From the NCBI GenBank assembly GCA_045802605.1, contig JBJMQS010000032.1, positions 62,001-126,000 of the forward strand: a stretch of DNA of 64,000 bases. The letters run 5' to 3'. Below are positions 38,685 to 49,659 of this stretch, in pieces. Source of the stretch: JBJMQS01 sp045802605. Its GTDB lineage: Bacteria; Planctomycetota; Planctomycetia; Gemmatales; Gemmataceae. Under the pieces are notes generated by a model, which saw only the letters and a program-made list of their open reading frames with translations, was not told where the DNA came from and made no database searches. Positions within the stretch are counted from its first letter, which is position 1; each line of letters begins with the position of its first letter. The translations under genes were made by a program, and so were the position numbers.

Positions 38685-39809
38685 CTACTCCGGTTGTGAT
38701 ATCGCGCCGATGAGGCGATCGATCTCGTCTTCACTGTTGTAGATGTGCGGGGCCGCGCGAAGGCGTCCGCCGCGATTGCTCACGACAATTCCAGCGTCCC
38801 GGCATCGTTTGACAGCAGCCGCGACGTCGCGGCTGCCGAGGTCAAAGGAAACGATACCTGACCAATCATAGCCGCTGCGGCTGCTGAATATCTTTAATCC
38901 TGCACATTCGGCACGCGTGCAAAGAGTCCCGGTTAGATGGCGGACGCGGTCGGGAATGCCCGGGGTTCCGAGTAGTAAATCAATGCTGGCGCCGAACGCT
39001 GCGAAACCGCCGAAATTCGTCGTGCCGCCTTCCCATCGAGCGGCCGTGGGCTTCAGTTCAAACTCAATCCGCGAATAGTCGAAGCCGGCCATTACGCTCG
39101 CAGCACCGACTTCCATCGGATGGAGCATGTCGATCAGGTGCGGCCGAATGTATAGGAAGCCGGCCCCTTGCGGTCCGAGCAGCCACTTGTGGCTGCCGCA
39201 GGCCACGAAATCGATGGGAGTCTGTTGCAGGTCAAAGGGAAGCACGCCGAGGCCTTGAATGGCATCAACCATCAGATGCGCGTTGCGTTCACGAGCTAGT
39301 TGCACGAGGGCAGCTACATCAACACGGAAGCCCGAGGCATAGCCCACGAAGCTGACGGCAATCATTCGCGTGCGGTGGTCGCAGGTGTCACGCAGGTCAG
39401 AGAGTTCGACGCGATTACCGCGCGGTGGCACTCGCCGCACGCTCACGCCGCGACTTTCCAGATTGAGCCACGGATATTGGTTCGATGGATACTCGTCGGC
39501 CGGCAACACCACGTTGTCACCCGGCTTCCACGGATAACCCTCAGCGACAAAGCCAATCGCCTCTGTCGTGTTCTTCACTAGAGCAATGCCGCGGGGATCG
39601 CCGCCGACAAGCTTCGCAATGGAACTGCGAGTGGCTTCGGCGCGGTCGACCCAGGCACGAACGCGGGTGGAACCACCGGCCGACATGTCGTCGGCGAATT
39701 CGCGCAAGACCGCCGCGGTGCGAGCGGGCAGCGGCGAAACTGCGGCGTGGTCAAAAAACGCCCATTGGCGCGTCACGGGAAATTCGGCTCGCACAGTGGA
39801 CCAGTCCAT
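38685..39809 (-). CDS. PLP-dependent aminotransferase class V (cysteine desulfurase-like)
   Basis: 374 aa from the ATG at 39809. The PLP lysine lies in 'VACGSHKWLLGPQGAGFLY', and 'HLMVDAIQGLGVLPFD' supplies the cofactor-ring aspartate. 'ALVKNTTEAIGFVAEG' and 'WEGGTTNFGGFAAFG' match the family. It is closest in style to isopenicillin-N-epimerase-like and SufS-like proteins that release sulfur or rearrange amino acids. It lacks the long active-site loop with catalytic cysteine typical of IscS, so its reaction is uncertain. It precedes coaD in a two-gene operon. Confidence 0.88.
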   Translation of the reverse strand: MDWSTVRAEFPVTRQWAFFDHAAVSPLPARTAAVLREFADDMSAGGSTRVRAWVDRAEATRSSIAKLVGGDPRGIALVKNTTEAIGFVAEGYPWKPGDNVVLPADEYPSNQYPWLNLESRGVSVRRVPPRGNRVELSDLRDTCDHRTRMIAVSFVGYASGFRVDVAALVQLARERNAHLMVDAIQGLGVLPFDLQQTPIDFVACGSHKWLLGPQGAGFLYIRPHLIDMLHPMEVGAASVMAGFDYSRIEFELKPTAARWEGGTTNFGGFAAFGASIDLLLGTPGIPDRVRHLTGTLCTRAECAGLKIFSSRSGYDWSGIVSFDLGSRDVAAAVKRCRDAGIVVSNRGGRLRAAPHIYNSEDEIDRLIGAISQPE

Positions 39810-39848
39810 ATTGGTTCCGCGCTTTATGCAACCCCACTGAGAAATGCT

Positions 39849-39894
39849 ATTGTCCGGCACCCGCCTGACTGTGAGAATTCGCCCAACGGACAAT
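39849..39894. promoter_or_regulatory. Divergent promoter region with two GACAAT -10 elements
   Basis: GACAAT occurs on the minus strand at 39849-39854 (40 bp before the aminotransferase start) and on the plus strand at 39889-39894 (18 bp before the M50 gene). The same hexamer serves as -10 in the cassette promoter at 15244. The -35 boxes are not recognisable, so this is a proposal. Confidence 0.4.
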
Positions 39895-39911
39895 CTCGAA
39901 GCAGGAACCTT

Positions 39912-40664
39912 ATGCTCGTCGCACCGACAGAATCTCCTTACGACCTGCGGTTTCGGCTCTTTGGCACCGACGTTCGCGTGCATCCGCTTTTCTGGCTGTT
40001 TTCAGCGATCTTCGGATGGGAATTCTCAAAATTGCCGCAAGGCATGGCACTCGTCGCCATCTGGGTGGCCTGTGCATTCGTGTCAATTCTCCTACACGAG
40101 TTTGGACACATTTGGGCTGGTCGCGCTTTCGGATGCCATGGCCACATTGTCTTGTTCAGTCTTGGTGGCCTCGCCGTGGGCTCGTCGGATCAGCGTCATC
40201 GCTGGCAGCGCATGATTGTTTTTGCTGCCGGTCCGGCAATCCAACTCGCACTCTACGGGGTCTTGTGGCTGTGTTTGAATTACTGGCTCGAAAGTCAATT
40301 CATCCGTTGGTCGTTCTTGGCAAAGATGGCATTCATCATGCTTATGACGATCAATTTGTACTGGCCATTATTCAATTTGCTGCCGGTGTGGCCGCTCGAC
40401 GGCGGCCGTCTGACTCGCGAAATCTGTCAGGCGGTGAATTGGAACCAAGGAACAAGAATCTCGTTAGGAATATCGATTGCCGTTGCGGGGTTCTTGGCGG
40501 TTAACACCATGCTCGCGATCAACGGCAAGGACCACGTGCCTTACCTCAATGGGGGGGGCGCGTATTCGGTCATTTTCTTTGCCGTATTGGCACTTCAGAG
40601 TTTTCAACTTCTTCAGCAAGAGAACCAGCGCAACAATTTTAGCGACAGCTCGCCGTGGGAATAG
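39912..40664 (+). CDS. M50 family site-2 protease-like membrane metalloprotease
   Basis: 250 aa from the ATG at 39912 (AGGA 6 bp upstream). The open frame starts earlier, but that part overlaps the divergent gene. Membrane spans lie at about 25-60, 105-125, 140-160 and 190-230. The zinc-binding 'LLHEFGHIWAGRAFG' is in the second span, and the third ligand region 'NLLPVWPLDGGRL' follows. This is the SREBP-type/SpoIVFB-like rhomboid-independent protease layout. It cuts membrane proteins inside the bilayer, typically to release transcription factors. No substrate is nearby. Confidence 0.9.
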   Translation: MLVAPTESPYDLRFRLFGTDVRVHPLFWLFSAIFGWEFSKLPQGMALVAIWVACAFVSILLHEFGHIWAGRAFGCHGHIVLFSLGGLAVGSSDQRHRWQRMIVFAAGPAIQLALYGVLWLCLNYWLESQFIRWSFLAKMAFIMLMTINLYWPLFNLLPVWPLDGGRLTREICQAVNWNQGTRISLGISIAVAGFLAVNTMLAINGKDHVPYLNGGGAYSVIFFAVLALQSFQLLQQENQRNNFSDSSPWE

Positions 40665-40855
40665 CGGACAGATTCTGCGCAAAGATCCATTGCACCATTG
40701 ACCGGCGCGGAATTTGATCCGCGGTCAAAATTGCAAACAACAACCCCGCCTGCGAGCATTGCAAATGCTAAGGCCGCTGAGTGAAATGTTTCGCCAGCAG
40801 AATTGATGGCTTTGACTTTGCCTCAAATATCCTCACCGTTCGTCCTAACTGCAAC

Positions 40856-41383
40856 TTATGTCCCTGTTGTTCCTTCACGTCGGTTTTTGATGTTCCGCAA
40901 CGCAATTTCTGACCATTCCGCGACCGTGTTGTCAGGGTCCGATTGCATCGCTGCAATTTTGCTCAAATCGTCGTCCGTTAATTTGTCGCACTCGATTAAA
41001 GCCTCGAGTGCTTCTCGGCGGACGAACGGGCTAGCATCATTGAGACAACCCAAGACAGTTAATTTCACCGAATTGTTATTGGGGGCGACGTCACTTAGTG
41101 CGTTAATAGCGGCTTGGCGTGCACCAACCTGGTTATGTCCGTCGGCGACGCGAATCAATTCGTTGACAGCATTAATTGCTTTCGGCCCTGTGCATCCTAG
41201 CCCGATCGCACACCAAAATACGATGTTATCGTCAGCGGATGATAAACCCTTAATCAAAGGTTCAAGCGGTATTTGATCATCTGGTGACAGCCCGCCGAGA
41301 ATTAGCGTAGCCTCTTTCCACTTTCGACGGTCGGACCCGGCCAACCACTCTATCCATAGTTCGGGTGTGCCGCGAATATTCAT
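40856..41383 (-). CDS. HEAT-repeat protein
   Basis: 175 aa. Four to five alpha-helical repeats follow the HEAT pattern with paired helices, for example 'LIKGLSSADDNIVFWCAIGL', 'GARQAAINALSDVAPNNNSV' and 'DASPFVRREALEALIECDKL'. Such proteins are scaffolds without catalytic activity. The start is the ATG at 41383, and no signal peptide is present, so it is cytoplasmic. It follows the dus gene in the same orientation with 20 bp between them. The region 40665-40855 before it holds no gene. Confidence 0.8.
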   Translation of the reverse strand: MNIRGTPELWIEWLAGSDRRKWKEATLILGGLSPDDQIPLEPLIKGLSSADDNIVFWCAIGLGCTGPKAINAVNELIRVADGHNQVGARQAAINALSDVAPNNNSVKLTVLGCLNDASPFVRREALEALIECDKLTDDDLSKIAAMQSDPDNTVAEWSEIALRNIKNRREGTTGT

Positions 41384-41403
41384 GGTTCATTAATGCCTGA
41401 AGG

Positions 41404-42522
41404 TCACCACTTATCTATCGGCCCGCGCGGTGTCGGCACGGTCGGTGCAATTCCAGCCAACCATCCGGGCGGCGGTCCTTTGGCGCGAAGATCGCCGACG
41501 ATTTGGCAGAAGTGATCCCACGTGTCCAACATTACCAACTGCTGCTGGACGACTTTGCCCGGCTTGATCACCCGGCAATACCAGTTGGCGACCTTGCGGA
41601 ATTGCACGCATCCATATTTCTCGCCGCGCAGTTCGCACAGCCGGCGGACGTGTGTGGTCATGAAGTCGAGCCGGTCTTCATAGCTCGGGGGTGGGCTTGG
41701 CTCGCCCGTGCGCTCCCAGCCCTCGAGTTGCCGGAAAAACCAGGGGTTCAGTAGGGCACCTCGGCCAATTGCGATTGCGTGACAACCCGTTTCGTGCAAC
41801 ATGCGGCCCGCGTCGGCGAGCGTGAGGATGTCGCCGTTGCCGACCACCGGGATTCGTTCGACCGCTTCGACGACGGCTCGAATGCCGCTGCGATCGACGT
41901 GACCGCTAAACCCTTGAGCACGCGTCCGGCCATGGATGATAATGCCGGCGACGCCGACTTGCTCGAACTCACGGGCGAAAAAAGGAGCCGAGAGGTTGTG
42001 CTCGTCCCAACCCAACCGCATCTTCACGGTCACTGGGACCGGCACGCTTTCGACGAGGGCTCGCACCATGTCGATCGTTTTGCCGGTGTTGTCGCACATA
42101 AGGGCCGAGCCGCCGCCGGTTTTCGTCACCTTGTTGACCGGGCAACCCATGTTGACGTCGATGTGATCGTAACCCCGGCCCACTAATAATTGGGCGGCGC
42201 CGGTGACGTACTTAGCTTCTGAGCCGTAAATCTGGATGGCGAGCGGCTTGTCGTCGGGCGAAGAATGGGTGAGTTCGATGGTCTTTTTCGAGCCTTCGAG
42301 CAAGGCCCGGGCATTGACGAGGTCGGTCGTTGCCAGCCCCAAGCCTCCGAGTTCGCGAACCGTAAGCCGGAGTGACCAGTTCGTGTAGCCCGCCAGCGGC
42401 GCAAGGCAGTACCGCGACGGCATTCTCCGGTTGCCCAGCACAAAAGGTCGATCGCGGAGCCACGCGGGGAAGACGGGCGGCTCCTGAATCATCGGCGGAT
42501 TAGCTGGCAACACTGAATTCAT
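41404..42522 (-). CDS. dus: tRNA-dihydrouridine synthase
   Basis: 372 aa from the ATG at 42522; a second start 10 codons later is possible. FMN- and tRNA-binding motifs are in order: 'YCLAPLAGYTNWSLRLTVRE', 'HIDVNMGCPVNKVTKTGGGS' with the catalytic cysteine (MGCPV), 'VTVKMRLGWDEHN', 'IIIHGRTRAQGFSG' and 'IPVVGNGDI'. It reduces uridine to dihydrouridine in the tRNA D-loop with NADPH. It carries an N-terminal extension and a longer C-terminal helical part ('VRRLCELRGEKYGCVQFRKV') than the E. coli enzymes. Confidence 0.95.
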   Translation of the reverse strand: MNSVLPANPPMIQEPPVFPAWLRDRPFVLGNRRMPSRYCLAPLAGYTNWSLRLTVRELGGLGLATTDLVNARALLEGSKKTIELTHSSPDDKPLAIQIYGSEAKYVTGAAQLLVGRGYDHIDVNMGCPVNKVTKTGGGSALMCDNTGKTIDMVRALVESVPVPVTVKMRLGWDEHNLSAPFFAREFEQVGVAGIIIHGRTRAQGFSGHVDRSGIRAVVEAVERIPVVGNGDILTLADAGRMLHETGCHAIAIGRGALLNPWFFRQLEGWERTGEPSPPPSYEDRLDFMTTHVRRLCELRGEKYGCVQFRKVANWYCRVIKPGKVVQQQLVMLDTWDHFCQIVGDLRAKGPPPGWLAGIAPTVPTPRGPIDKW

Positions 42523-42714
42523 ACGTTCAAGATAGCGGTCTGACCTTCGGCAGGAAGTCAACAAGGGCCAGACAGGACATGATACGCTTGTATTTGGGTT
42601 CGGAACGCTGCGGGATTCCCCAACAGGTCAGTCGTGAAAAGCAGTGACGGACAATTTTGGACGAATAAGCTCCGAACGGACGATGCGGCGCATTGGGTCC
42701 GTCAGACCATATCG

Positions 42715-45700
42715 ATGACAAAGTTCATGGCTTTGTTTGCGTTTCTTTTTGCTGGTACCGCCACGCAGGCCAGCGAGCCGCCCCATTTGGAGTTTGTCGA
42801 AGGTCTGCGCGCTCGCGGATTGAATGACTTGGCACTCGAATATTTGCACTGGCTTGCCGAGAAACCTCCGCCGGAGCTCAGAGGGCGAATTCCGCTAGAG
42901 ATCGCCAAAACTACGATGTTGGCCGCCGACCAAGCGAGCGATGAACAGAGCCGTGAGACTCAACTTGCGGCGGCACAAAAAACATTTGAAGAATTTGTGA
43001 AGTCGGCTCCGGACGCGATTGCGAAGGCCGATGCCCAACTGGAACTGGCCCGTGTGATGATTCGGCGTGGCCGAAATGAACTGACGGCCTCTCGCCGCGA
43101 GGAAGGCACGGATGCGGGCGACAAGCGCCGGGCCGCCGCTCGCCAATTGTTCGTTTCGGCGATTCACGAGGCGGACCAGGTTGGGGCGGCTGTTCAAGGT
43201 CAGACTGCTGCTAGCGTCCAGCGCCGATTGGGTGAAGCAAGCTATGAAGAAAATCGCGCGCACTTCTTTCATGCCGCGACGCACCGAGTCAGTGACGGTG
43301 AGTCGCGGAACGACGAACTCGAACAGGCACGCAACGGGTTTGAAAAGATCGCTCAAGATTATGCCCCTGACCCCGTCGCCTGGCTGGCCAAGGTGATGGC
43401 CGGCCGCTGTTGGTTGGAGTTGGAAAATACGTCCGAGGCCAAGCCGGTTTTCGCCACCGTGGCCAAGGAAGCGGCCAACGTCGCGCCGGAGGCGGCCCGG
43501 ATCGCCCGCTCCTATCAACTTCGCCTAATGAGTCAGGAAGCCACGAGCGGCAAAGCCCTGCGCGAGGTCATTCGCGGGTGCGAGGAATGGCTAACCAAAT
43601 ACTCTGCGTACTCGGCAACGCTCGAAGGTCAGTCGATGCAAATTCTCGTGGCCAAGTCACTCTTGAGTGATGCGCAACCATCGGGCGAGACGAAGATTTC
43701 GCCATTAGCTCGCGGCGCATTGCAACGAGCGCAGCAGATGTTGCGCACAATTGCGGAGGGAAGGAGCGAACACTCCGGCGAGGCTCGTCGCGTTCGAGGC
43801 GAAATTGTGTCGGCCCTCACCGCCGACCGGTTGAGTGGTTCGCTCGACAAGTTGGAGACTTTTGAGGAAAGCTATCTTGTCGCGCAAATGGAAGTCTCGG
43901 CCGCTTCGTCCACGCTCGAGGCTCAGCGTACCGCTCATCTGTTGCGATCAATTCAAGCGCTGGAACGCGGTCTGAAGATCGCAACACTATCGGATCCACC
44001 GGCCGACGTTCTGGATGCAAAGTTGACGCTGACTTATCTCTACTTGGCCAATGGCGATCCTTATTCAGCGGCTGTCTTGGGCCAGCATTTGGCTCGCAAC
44101 AACAAGCGATCCGCGCGGGGTGCGCAAGCGGCGGCTTACGCTGTCGCCGCCTACGGCCAAATCTTGGCCGCCAGCCGATCACGAGCCGCGGATCCGGGCG
44201 AAATTCAGGCGGACGAAAACCGTTTGCGTGACTGGGCGAAGTTCATGGAAGCCACCTGGCCCGATGACCCGGCCACCGACACGGCTCGTTTTCAGCTTGG
44301 CCTTCTGGAGCTCGCCGCGCGAGATTATCTGCCGGCGTTCGAGAAACTCTCGGCGATTCGGGACACATTTCCCGGCTGCGCGGAGGCGCGATACCGTGGT
44401 GGGGTCGCCGCCCAGGCGATTCAGTCGAAGGACGTTGCTCTCGCGACCACAACTAAGACTGCCATTCTCACGCGCTCCATCGGACAACTCCGACAATTGA
44501 AGCTCCCGGCTGGAAATGCCTCGGTTGAAACGGTCGTCGCAACGTGCCAGGCAAAATTTCAACTGGGATATTTGCTCCTGCAGTCCACGCCGACCTTGAA
44601 GGGATTTGAAGAGGTCCATGAACTGGGCCGAACATTGAACGTAGGGTTGCCGGATTGGCTCGGCTCGTCGGACGCATTGCTGGCTCAACTTCAAGCCGAA
44701 GCGGAGCGACTCGCCATCGCTGGCGCAGTTGGTCAGGCGGAGCTTCTTTTGAAAGATGCGAATTACGATCAGGCCAACTCCGTGATTGCACCTCTTTTGG
44801 AGTCAATTTCCCGGACAGCGGCGCAAAAGCCATCGACCGATGATCGCGATCGAGCTTGGCATCAATCGCTCGTGGCCGCGCGGAGGGATCTGGCCCTGAC
44901 TGGAATCCGCATCGGCATCATTGCGAATCGCTCTGGGCAAACCAAATCCGCGCTGAAGTGTTATCGCAGCTTGATGGCCGGGAACAAAGGGACAAGCGAT
45001 CAAACCGCGCTTTTGCGACTCACGGCTGAGCTCAATCAGGACCTGGAGATTGCCAAACGAAGCGGCGATGTTGGGAAACAAGATCGCATTCGGAAGGGCA
45101 TTTCCGAATTGCTGCGCGAATTCGAGCCGAAAAATAATGCGACCGCCGAAGAGCAGATCTTCTTGGCACAAGCGTATTCCGCGATTGGAGAGCACGACAA
45201 AAGTGCGAAACTCCTCGCGGCGTTGGGCCCACCGACCGACGACTCTCAGCCGGTGGCCAATTACCGCTTCGTGCGCCTGGCGCTTGCGCGCGAATATCGC
45301 TTGGGCAAGTCATTCGATCGCGCCAAAGAAGTGCTGCGCGAAATGATGGGAACCCCCGCAAAGCATGGCTGGGGATATGACAACTTTGATGTCCGCAAGG
45401 AAGCCATTGCGCTCATGGAAGATGAAAGCAACCATGCCGGAGCAGCCCGCATGGCGACCGAGATGGAAGGCCGCTTGATGGATTCCGTCAAAGAATATGA
45501 CGAGAAATTCGCACTGCGCAAGGTCAAGCCCACCGATGCTGCCCAGCTCGATGCTGATCTGGCTCGCCTGAGGCCCTTACGAGAGCGGTTTTTTGAGTTT
45601 TACGCCATCGAGGTACGCAATATTGTCAAAGCGTCGCAGAAGAGCAACGATGGCAAATCCGCAGCCGTGATGGAGCGCGTCGCTAGCCGGATTGTGAAAC

Positions 45701-45858
45701 TTGAGCAGACCCATCCGGACCTCGGCAGCGATATTACGCGTGCACTCTTTCGGGACGTGATTGAGTCCGAGCCAAGTTTGAAAACGCGCTACGTGAGCGA
45801 CGGCGGGAAAGTACTCCTCGCTGAACCGAAAATCCGAGCTGTTGGGGCCGGGCAATGA
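42715..45858 (+). CDS. Large secreted TPR-type protein
   Basis: 1047 aa from the ATG at 42715, which gives a good signal peptide ('KFMALFAFLFAGTATQASE'); the open frame goes back to a GTG at 42634 without one. The rest is almost wholly alpha-helical repeats with tetratricopeptide spacing, for example 'PDDPATDTARFQLGLLELAA' and 'FDRAKEVLREMMGTPAKH'. It should act in the periplasm or paryphoplasm as a scaffold. It overlaps the next gene by 4 bp (ATGA), so both products are made together and probably form a complex. No enzymatic domain is visible. Confidence 0.82.
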   Translation: MTKFMALFAFLFAGTATQASEPPHLEFVEGLRARGLNDLALEYLHWLAEKPPPELRGRIPLEIAKTTMLAADQASDEQSRETQLAAAQKTFEEFVKSAPDAIAKADAQLELARVMIRRGRNELTASRREEGTDAGDKRRAAARQLFVSAIHEADQVGAAVQGQTAASVQRRLGEASYEENRAHFFHAATHRVSDGESRNDELEQARNGFEKIAQDYAPDPVAWLAKVMAGRCWLELENTSEAKPVFATVAKEAANVAPEAARIARSYQLRLMSQEATSGKALREVIRGCEEWLTKYSAYSATLEGQSMQILVAKSLLSDAQPSGETKISPLARGALQRAQQMLRTIAEGRSEHSGEARRVRGEIVSALTADRLSGSLDKLETFEESYLVAQMEVSAASSTLEAQRTAHLLRSIQALERGLKIATLSDPPADVLDAKLTLTYLYLANGDPYSAAVLGQHLARNNKRSARGAQAAAYAVAAYGQILAASRSRAADPGEIQADENRLRDWAKFMEATWPDDPATDTARFQLGLLELAARDYLPAFEKLSAIRDTFPGCAEARYRGGVAAQAIQSKDVALATTTKTAILTRSIGQLRQLKLPAGNASVETVVATCQAKFQLGYLLLQSTPTLKGFEEVHELGRTLNVGLPDWLGSSDALLAQLQAEAERLAIAGAVGQAELLLKDANYDQANSVIAPLLESISRTAAQKPSTDDRDRAWHQSLVAARRDLALTGIRIGIIANRSGQTKSALKCYRSLMAGNKGTSDQTALLRLTAELNQDLEIAKRSGDVGKQDRIRKGISELLREFEPKNNATAEEQIFLAQAYSAIGEHDKSAKLLAALGPPTDDSQPVANYRFVRLALAREYRLGKSFDRAKEVLREMMGTPAKHGWGYDNFDVRKEAIALMEDESNHAGAARMATEMEGRLMDSVKEYDEKFALRKVKPTDAAQLDADLARLRPLRERFFEFYAIEVRNIVKASQKSNDGKSAAVMERVASRIVKLEQTHPDLGSDITRALFRDVIESEPSLKTRYVSDGGKVLLAEPKIRAVGAGQ

Positions 45859-46844
45859 AAAGACTGATATCAGTTTGTGTCGCCTTAGTCGCTGTTTCGC
45901 AGCTCTGCGCAGAGGATGTCGTCACCTACCGTGATCGTTCCAAAGGCGAGCGGCAATTGCAGACCGCAAAGGGAGATATCACGAGCGAATCGCTCGCTGA
46001 GATCAAAGTGGGCGCGCGAGTAATTCCAACTGTTGACATCATCGACGTGCAATACGACGTGCCCGGCCTGGCTCGATTGGATTATCCCAATGCCGTCAGC
46101 GCGGAGTCAGCCCGTCACTACGACGATGCGATCCGCGAATACCGCGGGCTTCTCGGCAAGTCGGTGATCTCCAAATCACCAAAGCTGCAACGGCACTTCG
46201 ACTACAAGATCGCCATGCTCAGCGTGGCGAAATCGGATTCGGCCGGCGATTGGCGGACGGCCACTGATGCTTTGCTGAAGTTCATTTCGGATCATCCCGA
46301 GGGTTGGCAACGGGTGCATGCCACACGCCTTTTGGCGAGGCTATACCTGGATCAAGATCCGCCACAAGTTGAGCCGGCGCGCAAGGCTTACGAAGAACTG
46401 GCCGCCAACCCGTCGGCGACGCCCGAATTGAAGGCCGAATGTGGATTTGCGGTCGTTGATACCTTCTTGCAAAGCGGCCAATTTGACAAGGCGCGAGAAC
46501 GGCTGGCGAAGATCTCGGCCAATGACCTGCGGTTGGAATGGTATCGCCTGGCTTGCCAAGCGATGCCGGACCAACCCGGCGCAGCGATCCAGGCGTTGGA
46601 AACTGCGCTCACGAAAGCGGACGAGAATCAAAAGGCCACGATTTACAATTTATTGGGCAATTGTTACCGCCTCGATCCAAAACGGCAGACCGACGCCATC
46701 CTCTCGTATCTTTGGGTTGAGGTAATCTACAATCAGGATCCGGTCGAGTTGGCTAAGGCCCAATCGCGGCTTGCGGAACTATTTCACGAACGAAAGGATG
46801 AGAAAAGAGCGGCCATTTACCGCGAGAAAGTGCACGGACGGTGA
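45855..46844 (+). CDS. Secreted TPR protein, partner of the large TPR protein
   Basis: 329 aa. A signal peptide ('LISVCVALVAVSQLCAE') is followed by a short beta part (about 20-65) and TPR helices (about 90-320), for example 'YDDAIREYRGLLGKSVISKS' and 'DAILSYLWVEVIYNQDPVEL'. It is co-translated with the preceding 1047-aa TPR protein. Both are probably exported to the same compartment. Function unknown. Confidence 0.8.
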   Translation: MKRLISVCVALVAVSQLCAEDVVTYRDRSKGERQLQTAKGDITSESLAEIKVGARVIPTVDIIDVQYDVPGLARLDYPNAVSAESARHYDDAIREYRGLLGKSVISKSPKLQRHFDYKIAMLSVAKSDSAGDWRTATDALLKFISDHPEGWQRVHATRLLARLYLDQDPPQVEPARKAYEELAANPSATPELKAECGFAVVDTFLQSGQFDKARERLAKISANDLRLEWYRLACQAMPDQPGAAIQALETALTKADENQKATIYNLLGNCYRLDPKRQTDAILSYLWVEVIYNQDPVELAKAQSRLAELFHERKDEKRAAIYREKVHGR

Positions 46845-46897
46845 TTTAAGCCGTTAGTTGAGATACAGTAGAGCCAGGACAAAATCAGGATCACTGC

Positions 46898-47713
46898 ATG
46901 TCTGCGAATCCCCGCCCTGATCGAGCCAAGCCGGTGACGGTGCCGGACTTTCTCGCCGCCAAGGCCCAATCGCGCAAATTGGCAGTAGTGACGGCGTACG
47001 ATTACGCCCTGGCGCGGATCGTGGACTCCGCAGGCGTGGACTCGGTCTTGATCGGCGATTCACTCGGTATGGTCGTACAAGGCCACGACCATTGCCTTGA
47101 AGTGACTTTGGACGATGTGATCTATCACACGCGCTGCGTTGCTCGCGGGGTGCAGCGCGCGTTGGTTGTTTCCGATCTACCCTTCATGACATACCAGATC
47201 AGCGCGCAGCAAGCCCTCGAGAATGCGGGCCAGTTGGTGCAAAAGGGCGGAGCCCACGCGGTCAAGCTCGAAGGCGGGGAACGCAGCGCCGACGCGATCG
47301 CAGCCATCGTCGCGGCCGAGATTCCAGTCATGGCGCACGTAGGCCTAACGCCCCAATCAGTCCGCCGGATCGGCGGCTTCCGCGTGCAGCGCGACGAATC
47401 GCAAATCCTCGCCGACGCCAAGGCGGTCGAGGCGGCCGGCGCATTTGCCGTAGTCGTTGAATGTGTGCCGGCATCTATCGCTGCACGGCTCACGGCGGAG
47501 TTGAAGATTCCTACGATTGGTATCGGCGCGGGTTCCGCGTGTGACGGCCAAGTATTGGTCGGTTATGATCTGTTGGGAATGTTCGATGATGTGCGGCCGA
47601 AGTTCGTGAAGCGATACGCGGAGTTGGGCGAGTCCGTTCGTCAGGCGGTGGAAGGCTTTTGTCGAGAAGTTCGCGGCGGCCAATTCCCGGGCGGGGAGCA
47701 CGAGTTCAAGTAA
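46898..47713 (+). CDS. panB: 3-methyl-2-oxobutanoate hydroxymethyltransferase
   Basis: 271 aa. All family blocks are present: 'VVTAYDYALARIVDSAGVDS' plus 'LIGDSLGMVVQGHDHCLEVT' (metal ligands Asp), 'VVSDLPFMTYQ', 'AHAVKLEGG', 'VMAHVGLTPQSV' and 'IPTIGIGAGSACDGQVLVGY'. It makes ketopantoate from alpha-ketoisovalerate using methylene-tetrahydrofolate, the first step to pantothenate and coenzyme A. The ATG at 46898 has AGGAT upstream. It is convergent with galE and not close to coaD or panC. Confidence 0.96.
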   Translation: MSANPRPDRAKPVTVPDFLAAKAQSRKLAVVTAYDYALARIVDSAGVDSVLIGDSLGMVVQGHDHCLEVTLDDVIYHTRCVARGVQRALVVSDLPFMTYQISAQQALENAGQLVQKGGAHAVKLEGGERSADAIAAIVAAEIPVMAHVGLTPQSVRRIGGFRVQRDESQILADAKAVEAAGAFAVVVECVPASIAARLTAELKIPTIGIGAGSACDGQVLVGYDLLGMFDDVRPKFVKRYAELGESVRQAVEGFCREVRGGQFPGGEHEFK

Positions 47714-48702
<989 letters not shown>

Positions 48703-48703
<1 letters not shown>

Positions 48704-49638
48704 TATTGCGTAATTCCCTTCGTGATGCCCATGAAGACGTCTTCGAGGTCGATTTCCTCTTCGCGGAGCATCGACAGTTTGAGACCGTTTTTCACGACTG
48801 CATCCGCGATAAAGCTACCGTCAGTGATTCCCTCTTTCAAAGTCACGCGCAGGATGCCGTCGTCCTCTTTGCGATCGACTGACTCAACTTCGGCCAGCGC
48901 CTTAAGCAGATTCTCCCCGGCGGGCAGTTGGCCATCGGAGAGCCGGACATCATACACGCTGCGCTGCTGCACCTGTTTGATGGCCGCTTGCACGTCGCCA
49001 TCGAAGAGCAACTTGCCGCGCTCGATGATGCCGATCTTATTGCAGATGTCCGCAAGCTCCGGAAGGATGTGGCTCGACACCAAGATGGTCTTTCCCATCT
49101 TCCGAAGTTCTTTGAGAAGGCCGCGCATCTCAATGCGGGCACGCGGATCGAGGCCGCTGGCCGGCTCATCCAACAACAAGACTTGCGGTTCATGCAGCAA
49201 CACGCGTGCCAGCCCAAGCCGCTGCGTCATACCGCGGCTTAAACTGGTGACGAGCGCCTGGCGTTTGTAGCCGAGGTCCACGAGGTCCAAGACCTGGTCG
49301 CATTTTTTCTTTCGCTCCGGCCCCTTAATGCGATAGGCCGCTGCGAAAAACTCGAGGTACTCAATGACCTTCATGTCGTCGTACACGCCGAAAAAATCGG
49401 GCATGTAGCCGATGACCCGGCGAATTTCTTTAGCGTTGTTGTAGATCGAGTAGCCGCAGACGGTCGCCTCACCCCAGGTGGGATTCAGGAGCGTCGCCAA
49501 AATGCGCATGGTCGTCGTCTTGCCGGCTCCGTTGGGCCCGATGAAGCCGTAGACATCGCCCTTTTCAAGTTTGAGCGTAAGCCGGTTCAGGGCATAAAGG
49601 TCACCGTAGGTTTTGGTGAGATCGCGAGTTTCGATCAT
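48703..49638 (-). CDS. ABC transporter ATP-binding protein, NatA/CcmA type
   Basis: 311 aa. Walker A is 'GFIGPNGAGKTTTMRIL', the signature is 'SLSRGMTQRLGLARVL' and Walker B is 'VLLLDEPASGLDPRARIE', followed by 'ILVSSHILPELADICNKI'. A C-terminal domain of about 90 residues fits the DrrA/NatA branch that drives ABC-2 permeases. The upstream gene encodes a DUF4350-like membrane protein with large extracytoplasmic part, as in gliding-type or polysaccharide-linked systems of planctomycetes. A dedicated permease is not seen in the operon. Confidence 0.94.
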
Positions 49639-49659
49639 GGCTGCTCTGGGGTTTTGTGT

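Noticed and set aside
42895..43518. Minus-strand open frame (207 codons)
   Set aside because: Antisense to the large TPR gene; no ribosome site or recognisable domain.
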